Positions 38,855 to 46,256 of a stretch of 46,256 bases of DNA are shown here, piece after piece. The position numbers and the translations under genes were made by a program. Under the pieces are notes generated by a model. It was not told the origin of the DNA. It did no database searches and worked only from the letters and a program-made list of their open reading frames with translations. Source of the stretch: RGIG5612 sp045601405 (GTDB lineage Bacteria > Bacillota > Clostridia > Lachnospirales > Lachnospiraceae); assembly GCA_045601405.1 (NCBI GenBank), contig JAZRZO010000070.1, forward strand, positions 1 through 46,256, written 5' to 3'. Each line of letters begins with the position of its first letter. Positions within the stretch are counted from its first letter, which is position 1.

Positions 38855-41736
38855 CAGTTTCTCGGTACTTCCTTCATGATATAAGCCTCCATGACGTCGC
38901 CTTCTTTGATATCCTGGAAATCAGCAAGTACGATACCGCATTCAAATCCGGATTTAACCTCCCTTGCGTCATCCTGGAACCTTTTAAGAGAGCTTAACGG
39001 TCCTTCGTAAAGCTGTTCACCGTCACGACTCAGCCGAACCTTGCTGTCCTTTGTTATATAACCGTCAGTTACATATGATCCCGCAATAACGCCTACGCCT
39101 GATGCCTTAAAGGTCTGACGAACCTCAATATGCCCGATGACTTCTTCTTCGTATATCGGCTCCAGCATGCCCTTCATTGCGGCTTCAACGTCATCAATAG
39201 CGTTATAGATGACACTGTATGTCCTCAGATCAACCCCTTCGTGATCGATCGTGTCTCTTGCTCTGGCATCCGCCTGGACATTAAATGCGATTATTATGGC
39301 ATTTGACGCACCGGCAAGTATCGCATCCGATTCATTTACATTTCCTACACCGGAGTGGATAACCTTTACCACAACCTCGTCATTTGAAAGCTTTTCAAGC
39401 GAATCCCTGATAGCCTCAACACTGCCCTGAACGTCAGCTTTGATGATGAGTTCAAGCTCTTTAAGTTCTCCGGCCTTCATCTGGTCAAAGAGGTCGTCAA
39501 GATTCGTCTTCTTTCTTGTTCCGGCAAGCAGCTTCTTCTTGTTTTCCTCAATAAAAACAGCTGCAAAGGCTTTGGCTTCTTTGTCGTTATCATATGATAT
39601 GAACACCTCTCCTGCCTTCGGCACTCCGTTCATACCAGTTATCTCAACAGGCGTTGATGGCGAAGCCTCATTAACTTTTTCTCCAAGGTCGTTAGTCATG
39701 GATCTTACCTTGCCATAGCTTTCTCCCATTGCTATATGGTCACCGACCTTAAGTGTTCCTTTTTGTACAAGAAGCGTGGCAACACTTCCTCTGCCTTTAT
39801 CAAGCTTTGCCTCTATCACAAGACCCCTTGCTTTACGATCAGGATCGGCCTTGAGCTCAAGTATCTCAGTGTCAAGTATTACCATTTCAAGAAGCTCTGG
39901 GATCCCATCGCCTGTCTTCGCAGATATAGGCACAAAAATCGTGTCTCCGCCCCAGTCTTCCGGCACAAGCCCGTGGTCTGAGAGTTCCTGCTTTACCCTG
40001 TCAATATTTGCCCCAGGCTTATCAATCTTGTTAATTGCTACTATCACATGTATATCAGCCGCCTTGGCATGATTTATAGCCTCAACCGTCTGCGGCATAA
40101 CGCCATCATCTGCTGCAACCACAAGGATAGCAACGTCTGTAGCCATTGCACCTCTAAGACGCATTGAAGTAAACGCCTCATGTCCCGGTGTGTCAAGAAA
40201 TGTTATCTTTTCACCGCTGGGGAGTGTGACCATGTATGCGCCGATGTGCTGTGTAATACCGCCGGCTTCCTTTGAGATAACATTTGTCTTTCTTATAGCA
40301 TCAAGAAGGCTGGTCTTACCATGGTCAACGTGCCCCATCACACAAACCACCGGAGGACGTTTGACCATTTTGGCCTCATCCTCTTCCTCCTCACGGAGAA
40401 GTTCTTCGATGTAGTCAATAACAACTTCGTGCTCAACCAGTATATCCATATCCAGAGCTATAGACTCTGCTGTTACAAAATCAAGAACATCATTAACCGT
40501 AAGAACCTGTCCTGAAAGGAAAAGCTTTTTGATAAGCTGTGCAGGCTGCATTTTGAGCTTTGAAGCAAAATCCTTTACAGTTATCGTCTCCGGAAGAGTG
40601 ATAACCTTGATCTCTTCTTCAGGTTTGCTGTCTTCAGCAGCCTTATGTATCCGCTGTGCTCCGCGTTCATTTTCGAGCCTGTCGAATTTATCTCCGTGAG
40701 GTTTATCGTAGCGGCCTTTTTGCTTACCGCCTTTACCTTTGCCCTTGGTGTCTGTTCCCGCAGACGCAGCAGGAGCAGCAGCACCGCCGGAACCCTGACT
40801 CTTCTGACCGGGTCTTTGTCTGTCGCCCCTTTGAGGATTTCTGTCATCGCGTTGATTTCTGGACCTGTCCTTTGAAGACCGTCTTATCTGTATATCTGCC
40901 ACAGAAACAGTTCCTTTAACTATTTTTTCACGAAGAGATTTTACAGCCTCGCTTTCCTTGGGTTTATCAGGTTTTGTCACAGCATCTGACTTTTTTGTTT
41001 CATCTGCTTCCTGTGTGATTTCAGCCGCAGTTGCCGGCTTTTCAGCCTGTTCCGCCTGCCCGACTTTTTCTTTTGTTTCATCTTCTTTTGCCTTAGCTTC
41101 TTTCTGTGCTTTAGCTGCAATTCTCTGCTCCTCAAGCACATCGTCCGGCACCCTGTCCCGCGCCGGCCTTATCTGGCTGGGAAGCGGACGCTTTGGCTTC
41201 TCCTGTTCATCATCAGATGTTCTTTCACGCGCAGGTCGTATATTTGCAGAAACAGGTTTGGCTTTTTTCTCTTCTCTGCCCTGATCTTCTTTACCTGCCT
41301 TAACCGCGGCTCTTCCTTTTTCGGTCTGAGTGTATTCAGGATTAAAAACAGCGATAAGCTTTTTCTTTTTCTTCGGCGTGTCCTCAGCTGCTTCAGCGGC
41401 TGCTTCAGCAGCTTTCTCAGCTTCAATCTTTGCTATCTGCTTTCCCCCGTCCTCGTTTTTTTCTCCGTCAGCTGTTACTGTAGGTACAGTTTTAGGCTGT
41501 TCTTTAGCGATGAAATCGGGGACAGCAACTGCCTTTACCCCGGCCATTCTGGACGGGACTTTTTCGCCGGTTTTTTCTTCTTTTTTACCTCCGCCGAATT
41601 TCTCTTTTACCAGCTTAATCATGTCGGGAGGGCAACTGCTCATATGGCTCTTCACCGAAGCCCCCTGCTCTTCAAGGAACGCGATCAATGTCTTATTGTC
41701 TATTCCTATCTCTTTTGCCAATTCATGAATTCTCAA
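38854..41736 (-). CDS. infB: Translation initiation factor IF-2
   Basis: A 960-residue IF-2 that brings initiator tRNA to the 30S subunit. A short N-terminal IF2N domain (MRIHELAKEIGIDNKTLIAF) is followed by a long low-complexity Lys/Glu/Ala and Arg/Gly region (about 50-370), a second IF2N-like domain (ETITVKDFASKLKMQPAQLI), and the GTPase domain with G1 GHVDHGKT (468-475), G3 DTPGHE (515-520) and NKID (569-572). Two translation-factor barrels and the C-terminal fMet-tRNA-binding domain follow. Long N-terminal extensions of this kind are usual in Clostridia. Confidence 0.95.
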   Translation of the reverse strand: MRIHELAKEIGIDNKTLIAFLEEQGASVKSHMSSCPPDMIKLVKEKFGGGKKEEKTGEKVPSRMAGVKAVAVPDFIAKEQPKTVPTVTADGEKNEDGGKQIAKIEAEKAAEAAAEAAEDTPKKKKKLIAVFNPEYTQTEKGRAAVKAGKEDQGREEKKAKPVSANIRPARERTSDDEQEKPKRPLPSQIRPARDRVPDDVLEEQRIAAKAQKEAKAKEDETKEKVGQAEQAEKPATAAEITQEADETKKSDAVTKPDKPKESEAVKSLREKIVKGTVSVADIQIRRSSKDRSRNQRDDRNPQRGDRQRPGQKSQGSGGAAAPAASAGTDTKGKGKGGKQKGRYDKPHGDKFDRLENERGAQRIHKAAEDSKPEEEIKVITLPETITVKDFASKLKMQPAQLIKKLFLSGQVLTVNDVLDFVTAESIALDMDILVEHEVVIDYIEELLREEEEDEAKMVKRPPVVCVMGHVDHGKTSLLDAIRKTNVISKEAGGITQHIGAYMVTLPSGEKITFLDTPGHEAFTSMRLRGAMATDVAILVVAADDGVMPQTVEAINHAKAADIHVIVAINKIDKPGANIDRVKQELSDHGLVPEDWGGDTIFVPISAKTGDGIPELLEMVILDTEILELKADPDRKARGLVIEAKLDKGRGSVATLLVQKGTLKVGDHIAMGESYGKVRSMTNDLGEKVNEASPSTPVEITGMNGVPKAGEVFISYDNDKEAKAFAAVFIEENKKKLLAGTRKKTNLDDLFDQMKAGELKELELIIKADVQGSVEAIRDSLEKLSNDEVVVKVIHSGVGNVNESDAILAGASNAIIIAFNVQADARARDTIDHEGVDLRTYSVIYNAIDDVEAAMKGMLEPIYEEEVIGHIEVRQTFKASGVGVIAGSYVTDGYITKDSKVRLSRDGEQLYEGPLSSLKRFQDDAREVKSGFECGIVLADFQDIKEGDVMEAYIMKEVPRN

Positions 41737-41763
41737 ATTCTTTACCTCCTGTACGAATGACCA

Positions 41764-42090
41764 TCAGTCATAGTTCGTAACTGTAACTTTTTTTATTATG
41801 CTGTCAGCCAACCCTTCATCTGTTACAGCTGCGCTTGCTCTTAAAGTTTTTCCGATGTGCTTTGCCAGCTTTTCCTTTTCTCCAAAAAATACGATAGGTA
41901 TCTGCCGGTATGCGCACATATCATTAAAATGTTTTTTAGTGTTATCCGATGCATCTTCTGTGACGATCACCAGAAACGCTCTGTTTGCTTTGATCTGCTT
42001 TTCTGTCTGGAACTGTCCGCTCGCTATCTTTCCGGCTTTAGCCGCCAGAGAGATCATGGAATATACTTTATATTCGGATATTTCATTCAT
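41764..42090 (-). CDS. ylxQ: L7Ae/L30e/S12e/Gadd45 family ribosomal protein (YlxQ type)
   Basis: A 108-residue L7Ae-type RNA-binding protein, recognised by MISLAAKAGKIASGQFQTEK, AFLVIVTEDASDNTKKHF and its place between nusA and infB. It likely binds kink-turn RNA; its cellular role in bacteria is poorly defined. It starts 8 bases before the end of nusA, so the ylxR (rnpM) gene that usually stands between nusA and ylxQ is absent here. Confidence 0.88.
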   Translation of the reverse strand: MNEISEYKVYSMISLAAKAGKIASGQFQTEKQIKANRAFLVIVTEDASDNTKKHFNDMCAYRQIPIVFFGEKEKLAKHIGKTLRASAAVTDEGLADSIIKKVTVTNYD

Positions 42091-43435
42091 TTTCCGATGC
42101 GGCTTCCCCGTTTATATTTTCTTCGATCTTATCTTCGTCCGTTTCAGCTTCTTCAGAAGTTTCCACAGCAGCGGCTTCTTCTGTGATCTCAGTTTCCGGA
42201 GCATCAATTATAACGTCCCCGGCTTCTTCGACCGGAACCATATCATCTTCAATCTCTGCCGCTTCCGCGTCGGCCGCAGCCGCAGCTACAGCGTTTGCGA
42301 GAATGTCTATACCATCTTCCTCAAATGTATCACTGTTATCAGCCGGGCCTTCATAATCGCCCTCATATATCTCGTCAAGAATATCTGCTGCCTGTGTTTC
42401 ATTAAGTATGTCGATCTTGAATCCGGTAAGTCTTGCCGCGAGTCTTGCATTCTGGCCTTCCTTGCCGATCGCGAGTGACAATTGATAATCGGGAACGATA
42501 ACTGTCGCAGTCTTTTCCTCATCATCCGCAAGCACAGATATTACCTTTGCGGGACTCAACGCATTTTCTATCAGTATTGCCGGATTGTCAGACCAGTTGA
42601 TGATATCTATTTTCTCACCCTTCAGCTCCGAAACTACGGTGTTAACTCTCATACCGTTCATTCCGACACATGCGCCTACAGGATCCACATCCGGGTCATT
42701 TGACCATACTGCCATCTTCGTGCGGCTGCCGGCCTCTCTGGCTATTGACCTGATCTCAACTGTTCCGTCCTTCACTTCCGCAACCTCTGATTCGAAAAGT
42801 TTTCTTACAAGCTCAGGATGCGTTCTTGAGACAAGTATCCTTAAAGACTTACGGGTGTTCTTAACCTCAAGAACATATACCTTTATTCTTTCTCCGCTTC
42901 TGAGGCGCTCACCCTTAACCTGCTCATTCTCATTTAATATTCCGTCAGCCTTACCCAGGTTGATGGTTATGTTCTGATCGTTTATCCGCTGAACTATGCC
43001 GGTGATGATATCCTTTTCTTTAGCGCTGAACTCTTCATAAACATTGTCTTTTTCTCTTTCCCTTAGGTTCTGTACAAGGACATTTTTTGCATTTTGCGTT
43101 GCTATTCGGCTGAATTCCTTTGATTCCGCAGCAAGACGGACAACATCCCCTACCTGGCAGTCCGGATAGATACTGCTGGCATCCTCATAAGAGATCTCCA
43201 GAAGAAAATTCTCAACTTCATTAACTACAGTTTTTTCCGCGTAAACAAAGAATTCCCCTGTTTCCTCATTCACCTTTGCAAATACGTTCTCCGCAGCAAG
43301 GATACTGTCTTTTTTCTTGTATTGATTTTTGAAAGCAGTAACCAGAGCAGACTCGATAGCTCCTATTATGGATTCTCTTTTAATGTCCTTTTCTTTCTCC
43401 AGAATTTCCAGTGCTTCGATCAATTCGCTTGCCAT
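42083..43435 (-). CDS. nusA: Transcription termination/antitermination factor NusA
   Basis: A 450-residue NusA. The N-terminal polymerase-binding domain (residues 1-130), an S1 domain (about 135-200) and two KH domains (about 220-345; GACVGMNGMRVNTVVSELKG, SLAIGKEGQNARLAARLTGF) are present. The last 85 residues or so are acidic, rich in Glu, Asp and Ala, and lack the AR repeats of enterobacterial NusA. The acidic tail is longer than in Bacillus NusA. Ribosome site AAAAGGAG precedes the start. Confidence 0.94.
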   Translation of the reverse strand: MASELIEALEILEKEKDIKRESIIGAIESALVTAFKNQYKKKDSILAAENVFAKVNEETGEFFVYAEKTVVNEVENFLLEISYEDASSIYPDCQVGDVVRLAAESKEFSRIATQNAKNVLVQNLREREKDNVYEEFSAKEKDIITGIVQRINDQNITINLGKADGILNENEQVKGERLRSGERIKVYVLEVKNTRKSLRILVSRTHPELVRKLFESEVAEVKDGTVEIRSIAREAGSRTKMAVWSNDPDVDPVGACVGMNGMRVNTVVSELKGEKIDIINWSDNPAILIENALSPAKVISVLADDEEKTATVIVPDYQLSLAIGKEGQNARLAARLTGFKIDILNETQAADILDEIYEGDYEGPADNSDTFEEDGIDILANAVAAAAADAEAAEIEDDMVPVEEAGDVIIDAPETEITEEAAAVETSEEAETDEDKIEENINGEAASENE

Positions 43436-43460
43436 TGTTTTTCTCCTTTTTATTTAATAT

Positions 43461-44006
43461 CTAAAAAACAAAATATTGTTTTATTAACGAAATATTATTT
43501 TTATTAATTATTATTATCTCTTCCTTTTCCCCGCCTATATCGAGACTTATGCTGCTGTCATCATATGTTTTCAGATCGCCTATAAGGACCTTTATCTTTT
43601 CGATCACAGGCTTACCTTTTTTTGAAACACTCTCAAGTTCTACCGGCTTATACAGATGCACTTCCACAGGCTTATCTATATTTCTTTCAAAATCCTTCTC
43701 CCTTTTAAGGGCTCTTGTCAGCCCCGGCGAGCTTATCTCCAGGATATAAGCGTCAGCGATTGGGTCTTTTTCATCAAGCACAGCTTCAAGCTTACGGCTT
43801 ATCGTCTCGCAGTCATCCACGGAAATACCACCCGTTTTATCTACAAAACACCTCAGATAGAAGTTTTCACCTTCTTTAACGTATTCCACATCAACTATCT
43901 CATATTCTTTAAGTTCTCCATCCTCATCCGGCGTTTCAGACATCTCACGGATGACAGGTTCTAACAGTCCGAGTACAACCTCTTCTGTTTTTGAATATTT
44001 CATCAT
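43461..44006 (-). CDS. rimP: Ribosome maturation factor RimP
   Basis: A 181-residue RimP, required for 30S subunit maturation, and first gene of the nusA-infB operon. The family motif ADAYILEISSPGLTRALKRE and EYVKEGENFYLRCFVDK are present. The N-terminal insert DEDGELKEYEIV is slightly longer than usual. The ATG at 44006 has AAGGG 7 bases upstream; the adjacent ATG at 44003 is an alternative. Confidence 0.92.
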   Translation of the reverse strand: MMKYSKTEEVVLGLLEPVIREMSETPDEDGELKEYEIVDVEYVKEGENFYLRCFVDKTGGISVDDCETISRKLEAVLDEKDPIADAYILEISSPGLTRALKREKDFERNIDKPVEVHLYKPVELESVSKKGKPVIEKIKVLIGDLKTYDDSSISLDIGGEKEEIIIINKNNISLIKQYFVF

Positions 44007-44030
44007 GTCAAACCCTTAATACTAATTCGA

Positions 44031-44050
44031 GCGGACCGCTTTGGGTCCGC
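44031..44050 (-). other. Hairpin in the rimP leader
   Basis: GCGGACC (44031-44037) and GGTCCGC (44044-44050) form a perfect 7-bp stem with a 6-base loop in the predicted untranslated leader of the rimP-nusA operon. No T run follows, so it may be a protein-binding or stability hairpin. Confidence 0.45.
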
Positions 44051-44082
44051 CCGATACTTAAAATTAATATTACCAGATAATC

Positions 44083-44110
44083 ATTATACAGATTTATGCA
44101 TTAAATGCAA
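44083..44110 (-). promoter_or_regulatory. Promoter of the rimP-nusA-infB operon
   Basis: On the minus strand TTGCAT (44110-44105), a 16-base spacer and a perfect TATAAT (44088-44083). Transcription would start near 44076, giving a leader of about 70 bases with a hairpin. Confidence 0.65.
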
Positions 44111-44148
44111 GGGTTTACAAAGATTTTACAGCTTTTTTTGCTTTATTT

Positions 44149-44406
44149 TCAGGCATTAACGCTTTCATATGCCTCTCTGACTGCCTTTGCGAACTGGTCA
44201 ACGCAGCTCGTACCACGGGCTCCGCACTGGTTTCCGGCAAGCTTTTCTTCTATTTCATCAACGCTCATGCCTTCCACAAGCTTAGAGATAGCGGCAAGGT
44301 TTCCCGGACATCCCTTTATAAACTCAACATTCCTCACCTTATCTCCATCAAGTTCAAAAGATACTGAAACGGAACAGGTCATCTCATTTTCATGCGTATA
44401 TCTCAT
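44149..44406 (-). CDS. TIGR03905 family TSCPD domain protein
   Basis: An 85-residue protein recognised by VEFIKGCPGNLAAISKLVEG and GNQCGARGTSCVDQFAKAVR, the conserved cysteine pattern of TSCPD domains, which also occur at the C-terminus of some ribonucleotide reductases. The stand-alone clostridial family has no proven function; the cysteines suggest metal or redox chemistry. The start at 44406 has GAGG 8 bases upstream; a GTG at 44415 is less likely. It follows the MFS gene by 27 bases. Confidence 0.88.
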   Translation of the reverse strand: MRYTHENEMTCSVSVSFELDGDKVRNVEFIKGCPGNLAAISKLVEGMSVDEIEEKLAGNQCGARGTSCVDQFAKAVREAYESVNA

Positions 44407-44433
44407 TAATACCACCTCTATATATTTACTATA

Positions 44434-45738
44434 TTAATATTTCTGCGCTCTTGCGGCAGGAGTGTCCGGCTTTTTGATCAGCAACGCGATGATACATGAG
44501 ATAAGGCATATTGCCGCGATACCTCCAAGAACCACCATATAGGCTTCCCGGTCACCCATTCCTCCGCTGTTAAGACCACTCTGTACAGCCTGCACCAGCT
44601 TTGTTCCGAATGAGGCAACAAGGAGCACCATAATCATGATCGGAAGGTTCTGTGCGTAATACTTTGCGCCAAAGAATTTGTTGCAGAATGCCGACTGACT
44701 TGTTGTAACGCCTCCGAATGAAAGACCGGTCATGATATAGGATATGATAAGCACGAACATGCTTCCCGTCACCATGGCAAGTATGATGATACCCATAGAC
44801 AGCATGAACAGCATGCTGATACTTATCAATGTGACCTTATATCCGATCTTATCAAACATTCCGCCAAATATTATTCGGCCGATACCGTTAAATATTGATA
44901 TAAGCCCCACTATAATTGCCAGCAGCGACGGATTTTCATTAAGTGCGGGAATCGCGGTTGTTGCTATAGGAGTACCAAGGAACAAGACAGCAAAGCCTGC
45001 AGCGGTTGTGATGGTAGCCCAGGTGAACATGAGCCAAAACGTGGCTCTTTTTACCATCTTCGAGGTTTCCACATCCTCATAAGGTTCTGTGGTATTTTTA
45101 GTCTTTTTACCGGGTTTAGGCGCCGGAGCAACAAAATCAGGCCCTGTTTTTTTTACTATCAGAGCGCCTATTATGATAAATATAAGGCAGCCAACACCTA
45201 TTGCTGTAAAACATATATACCAGGGAATTCCTCCGCGGCCGCTTCCGTCCATCTGATCAACAACAGATGCGTAAAGAAGACCTATAAGAAAGGAGCCTAT
45301 GCCAAAGCCCATCAGCAGGATACCGGAAATAAGGCCCTGTTTATCCGGAAACCAGCCTGAAACAGCGCTCAGGATTGCATTATAAGCCAGACCTGCGCCA
45401 AAACCGCCGAGAACGCCAAAACCGGCGTAAATCGCAATTATAGAACCGGTCGCATTACCCACAAGACCGGCGATAACAAAGCCTGCCAGCATCAATATCG
45501 CCGCGATAAAAAGATTTACCTTGAGATTGACACCTTTTTTCTGCATCTGTCCGCCCAGAAAACCTCCAAGACAAAAGGCTGTCATGACGATAGTAGATGT
45601 CCAGGTAAGCAGGTCAGCAGACCAGATAGTACCCGTGATCGGTTTGGAAAAAGTTGTCCAGCCATATACGAGCCCGGCAAAAAGCAACACCATAACTCCT
45701 GCTGCTGCGTATATAGAACGATGTAGTGGTTTTTTCAT
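44434..45738 (-). CDS. MFS transporter, OFA (oxalate/formate antiporter-like) family
   Basis: A 434-residue major facilitator with about 12 hydrophobic segments and a charged central loop (PGKKTKNTTEPYEDVETSK). The N-terminus (VYGWTTFSKPI, TSTIVMTAFCLGGFLGGQM) and the segment GLAYNAILSAVSGWFPDKQG match the OFA family, whose members carry oxalate, formate, pyruvate and other small carboxylates. The substrate cannot be told from sequence. The start at 45738 follows AGGGAG with 6 bases; the open frame beyond it is untranslated leader. Confidence 0.88.
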   Translation of the reverse strand: MKKPLHRSIYAAAGVMVLLFAGLVYGWTTFSKPITGTIWSADLLTWTSTIVMTAFCLGGFLGGQMQKKGVNLKVNLFIAAILMLAGFVIAGLVGNATGSIIAIYAGFGVLGGFGAGLAYNAILSAVSGWFPDKQGLISGILLMGFGIGSFLIGLLYASVVDQMDGSGRGGIPWYICFTAIGVGCLIFIIIGALIVKKTGPDFVAPAPKPGKKTKNTTEPYEDVETSKMVKRATFWLMFTWATITTAAGFAVLFLGTPIATTAIPALNENPSLLAIIVGLISIFNGIGRIIFGGMFDKIGYKVTLISISMLFMLSMGIIILAMVTGSMFVLIISYIMTGLSFGGVTTSQSAFCNKFFGAKYYAQNLPIMIMVLLVASFGTKLVQAVQSGLNSGGMGDREAYMVVLGGIAAICLISCIIALLIKKPDTPAARAQKY

Positions 45739-45787
45739 GATGTACTCCCTGTTTTTTCGAGAACTAGTAAATATATATAACTGCGAA

Positions 45788-45816
45788 ATTCTAACACATA
45801 CTTCCGGCAATGTCCA
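45788..45816 (-). promoter_or_regulatory. Promoter of the MFS transporter gene
   Basis: On the minus strand TGGACA (45816-45811), a 17-base spacer and TAGAAT (45793-45788), preceded by TG as in extended -10 promoters. It remains intact although an IS30 element begins about 45 bases upstream. Confidence 0.55.
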
Positions 45817-45851
45817 TGACCCGGGATTTTAAAGGAACAGCATCATTGCCG

Positions 45852-46256
45852 GCAGTAAATTCCCAAAGTAAATCCCACAGTAGGAATTAAAGTTGGATTT
45901 ACTCTGGGAAATTTTTTGCCGTAGAATTTACCTTGGGAAATCATCCCAAATATTTTTCACGGAGGTATAATCCTATGACAAACCAATTCAATCTGAAAAA
46001 GAACAAACACCTTACTTCTGAAGACCGCACTGAGATTCAGGAATGCCTGAACAGAAGAATGTCTTTCAAAGACATTGCCCGGCTTCTTGGCAAAGACCCT
46101 ACGACGATCTCCTATGAGGTCAAACATCACCGCATGGAACATAAAAGCGGTTTCTCATCCCTCAATGATCCCTGTCCTTCCTTGTTGAAGGCCCCTTTCG
46201 TCTGCAACGGATGCCCTAAAAGGTCCCTTGCCTCCTGTCGATATGTACGTTTTCTC
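45852..46256 (+). mobile_element. Left end of an IS30-family insertion sequence
   Basis: The end region carries repeated motifs: TTCCCAAAGTAAATCC (45860-45875) and its inverted copy GGATTTACTCTGGGAA (45895-45910, one mismatch), and a third related copy GAATTTACCTTGGGAA (45924-45939). One of these is probably the terminal inverted repeat. The transposase gene starts at 45975 and the element continues past the right edge, so the exact boundary cannot be fixed. Confidence 0.65.
45975..46256 (+). CDS. IS30-family transposase (N-terminal part, cut by window edge)
   Basis: The first 94 residues of a transposase. The helix-turn-helix KHLTSEDRTEIQECLNRR and SFKDIARLLGKDPTTISYEV is typical of IS30-type elements and is followed by a Cys-containing stretch (FVCNGCPKRSLASCRYVRF) seen in one IS30 subgroup. 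Ribosome site GGAGG lies 9 bases before the ATG. The frame is open to the edge; the DDE catalytic domain lies outside the window. Confidence 0.85.
   Translation, partial: MTNQFNLKKNKHLTSEDRTEIQECLNRRMSFKDIARLLGKDPTTISYEVKHHRMEHKSGFSSLNDPCPSLLKAPFVCNGCPKRSLASCRYVRFL

Overview
The window reads as a chromosomal segment of a strictly anaerobic Clostridia, most likely of the Lachnospiraceae/Eubacterium type. The evidence is a Gram-positive style rimP-nusA-ylxQ-infB-rbfA-nrnA-truB-ribF operon, a RecU resolvase, an LtaS-like enzyme, ECF vitamin transport, an anaerobic CoA-transferase/thiolase operon and paired radical-SAM proteins. Base composition is moderate (judged by eye, not computed). Almost every gene is on the minus strand.

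Layout from low to high coordinates (minus-strand transcription runs right to left). 0.1-8.6 kb is a compact housekeeping run: polA, coaE, RluA-type pseudouridine synthase, recU, radical SAM TIGR03960, its DUF2344 partner and RNase G, most of them overlapping. 8.6-11.3 kb holds two divergent envelope genes, a zinc-ribbon membrane protein and an LtaS-like phosphoglycerol transferase, whose promoters appear to share one palindromic -35 hexamer. 11.3-17.4 kb is a catabolic operon of SDR reductase, 3-hydroxyacyl-CoA-type dehydrogenase, cyclase-family hydrolase, thiolase and CoA-transferase subunits. This set matches anaerobic phloroglucinol degradation (reduction, hydrolytic ring opening, oxidation to triacetate), finished here by CoA transfer and thiolysis. 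17.4-21.2 kb is a metal-efflux island: P1B ATPase, a separate HMA metallochaperone and an ArsR/SmtB regulator, flanked by a MATE remnant and by remnants of an oligopeptide-type ABC transporter.

21.4-33.6 kb is a corrinoid salvage region. A run from a YgjP-like peptidase and an SH3 lipoprotein continues into cobT, cobU, cobS, a P-loop-less CobU-like protein, a CobC-like phosphatase, a TIM-barrel protein and an ECF transporter (T, fused A-A', S). It is followed by a cobalamin riboswitch with its own promoter and terminator. The riboswitch controls two exported proteins: a large anchored protein with an alpha/alpha-barrel region and a DUF4430 lipoprotein. Together these resemble the two domains of animal intrinsic factor/transcobalamin split onto two polypeptides, a plausible surface corrinoid-capture device. 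Only late (nucleotide loop) steps are encoded, which fits salvage.

33.7-35.7 kb is a decayed stretch: an IS256-type remnant with recognisable inverted ends, an intact tRNA-Gly(CCC), a LysR fragment with only the DNA-binding domain, and a broken EamA/DMT transporter lying against the ribF stop codon. 35.7-44.1 kb is the translation/transcription operon headed by a good promoter before rimP; it lacks ylxR (rnpM). 44.1-45.8 kb holds a TSCPD protein and an OFA-type MFS transporter. The right edge enters an IS30-family element.
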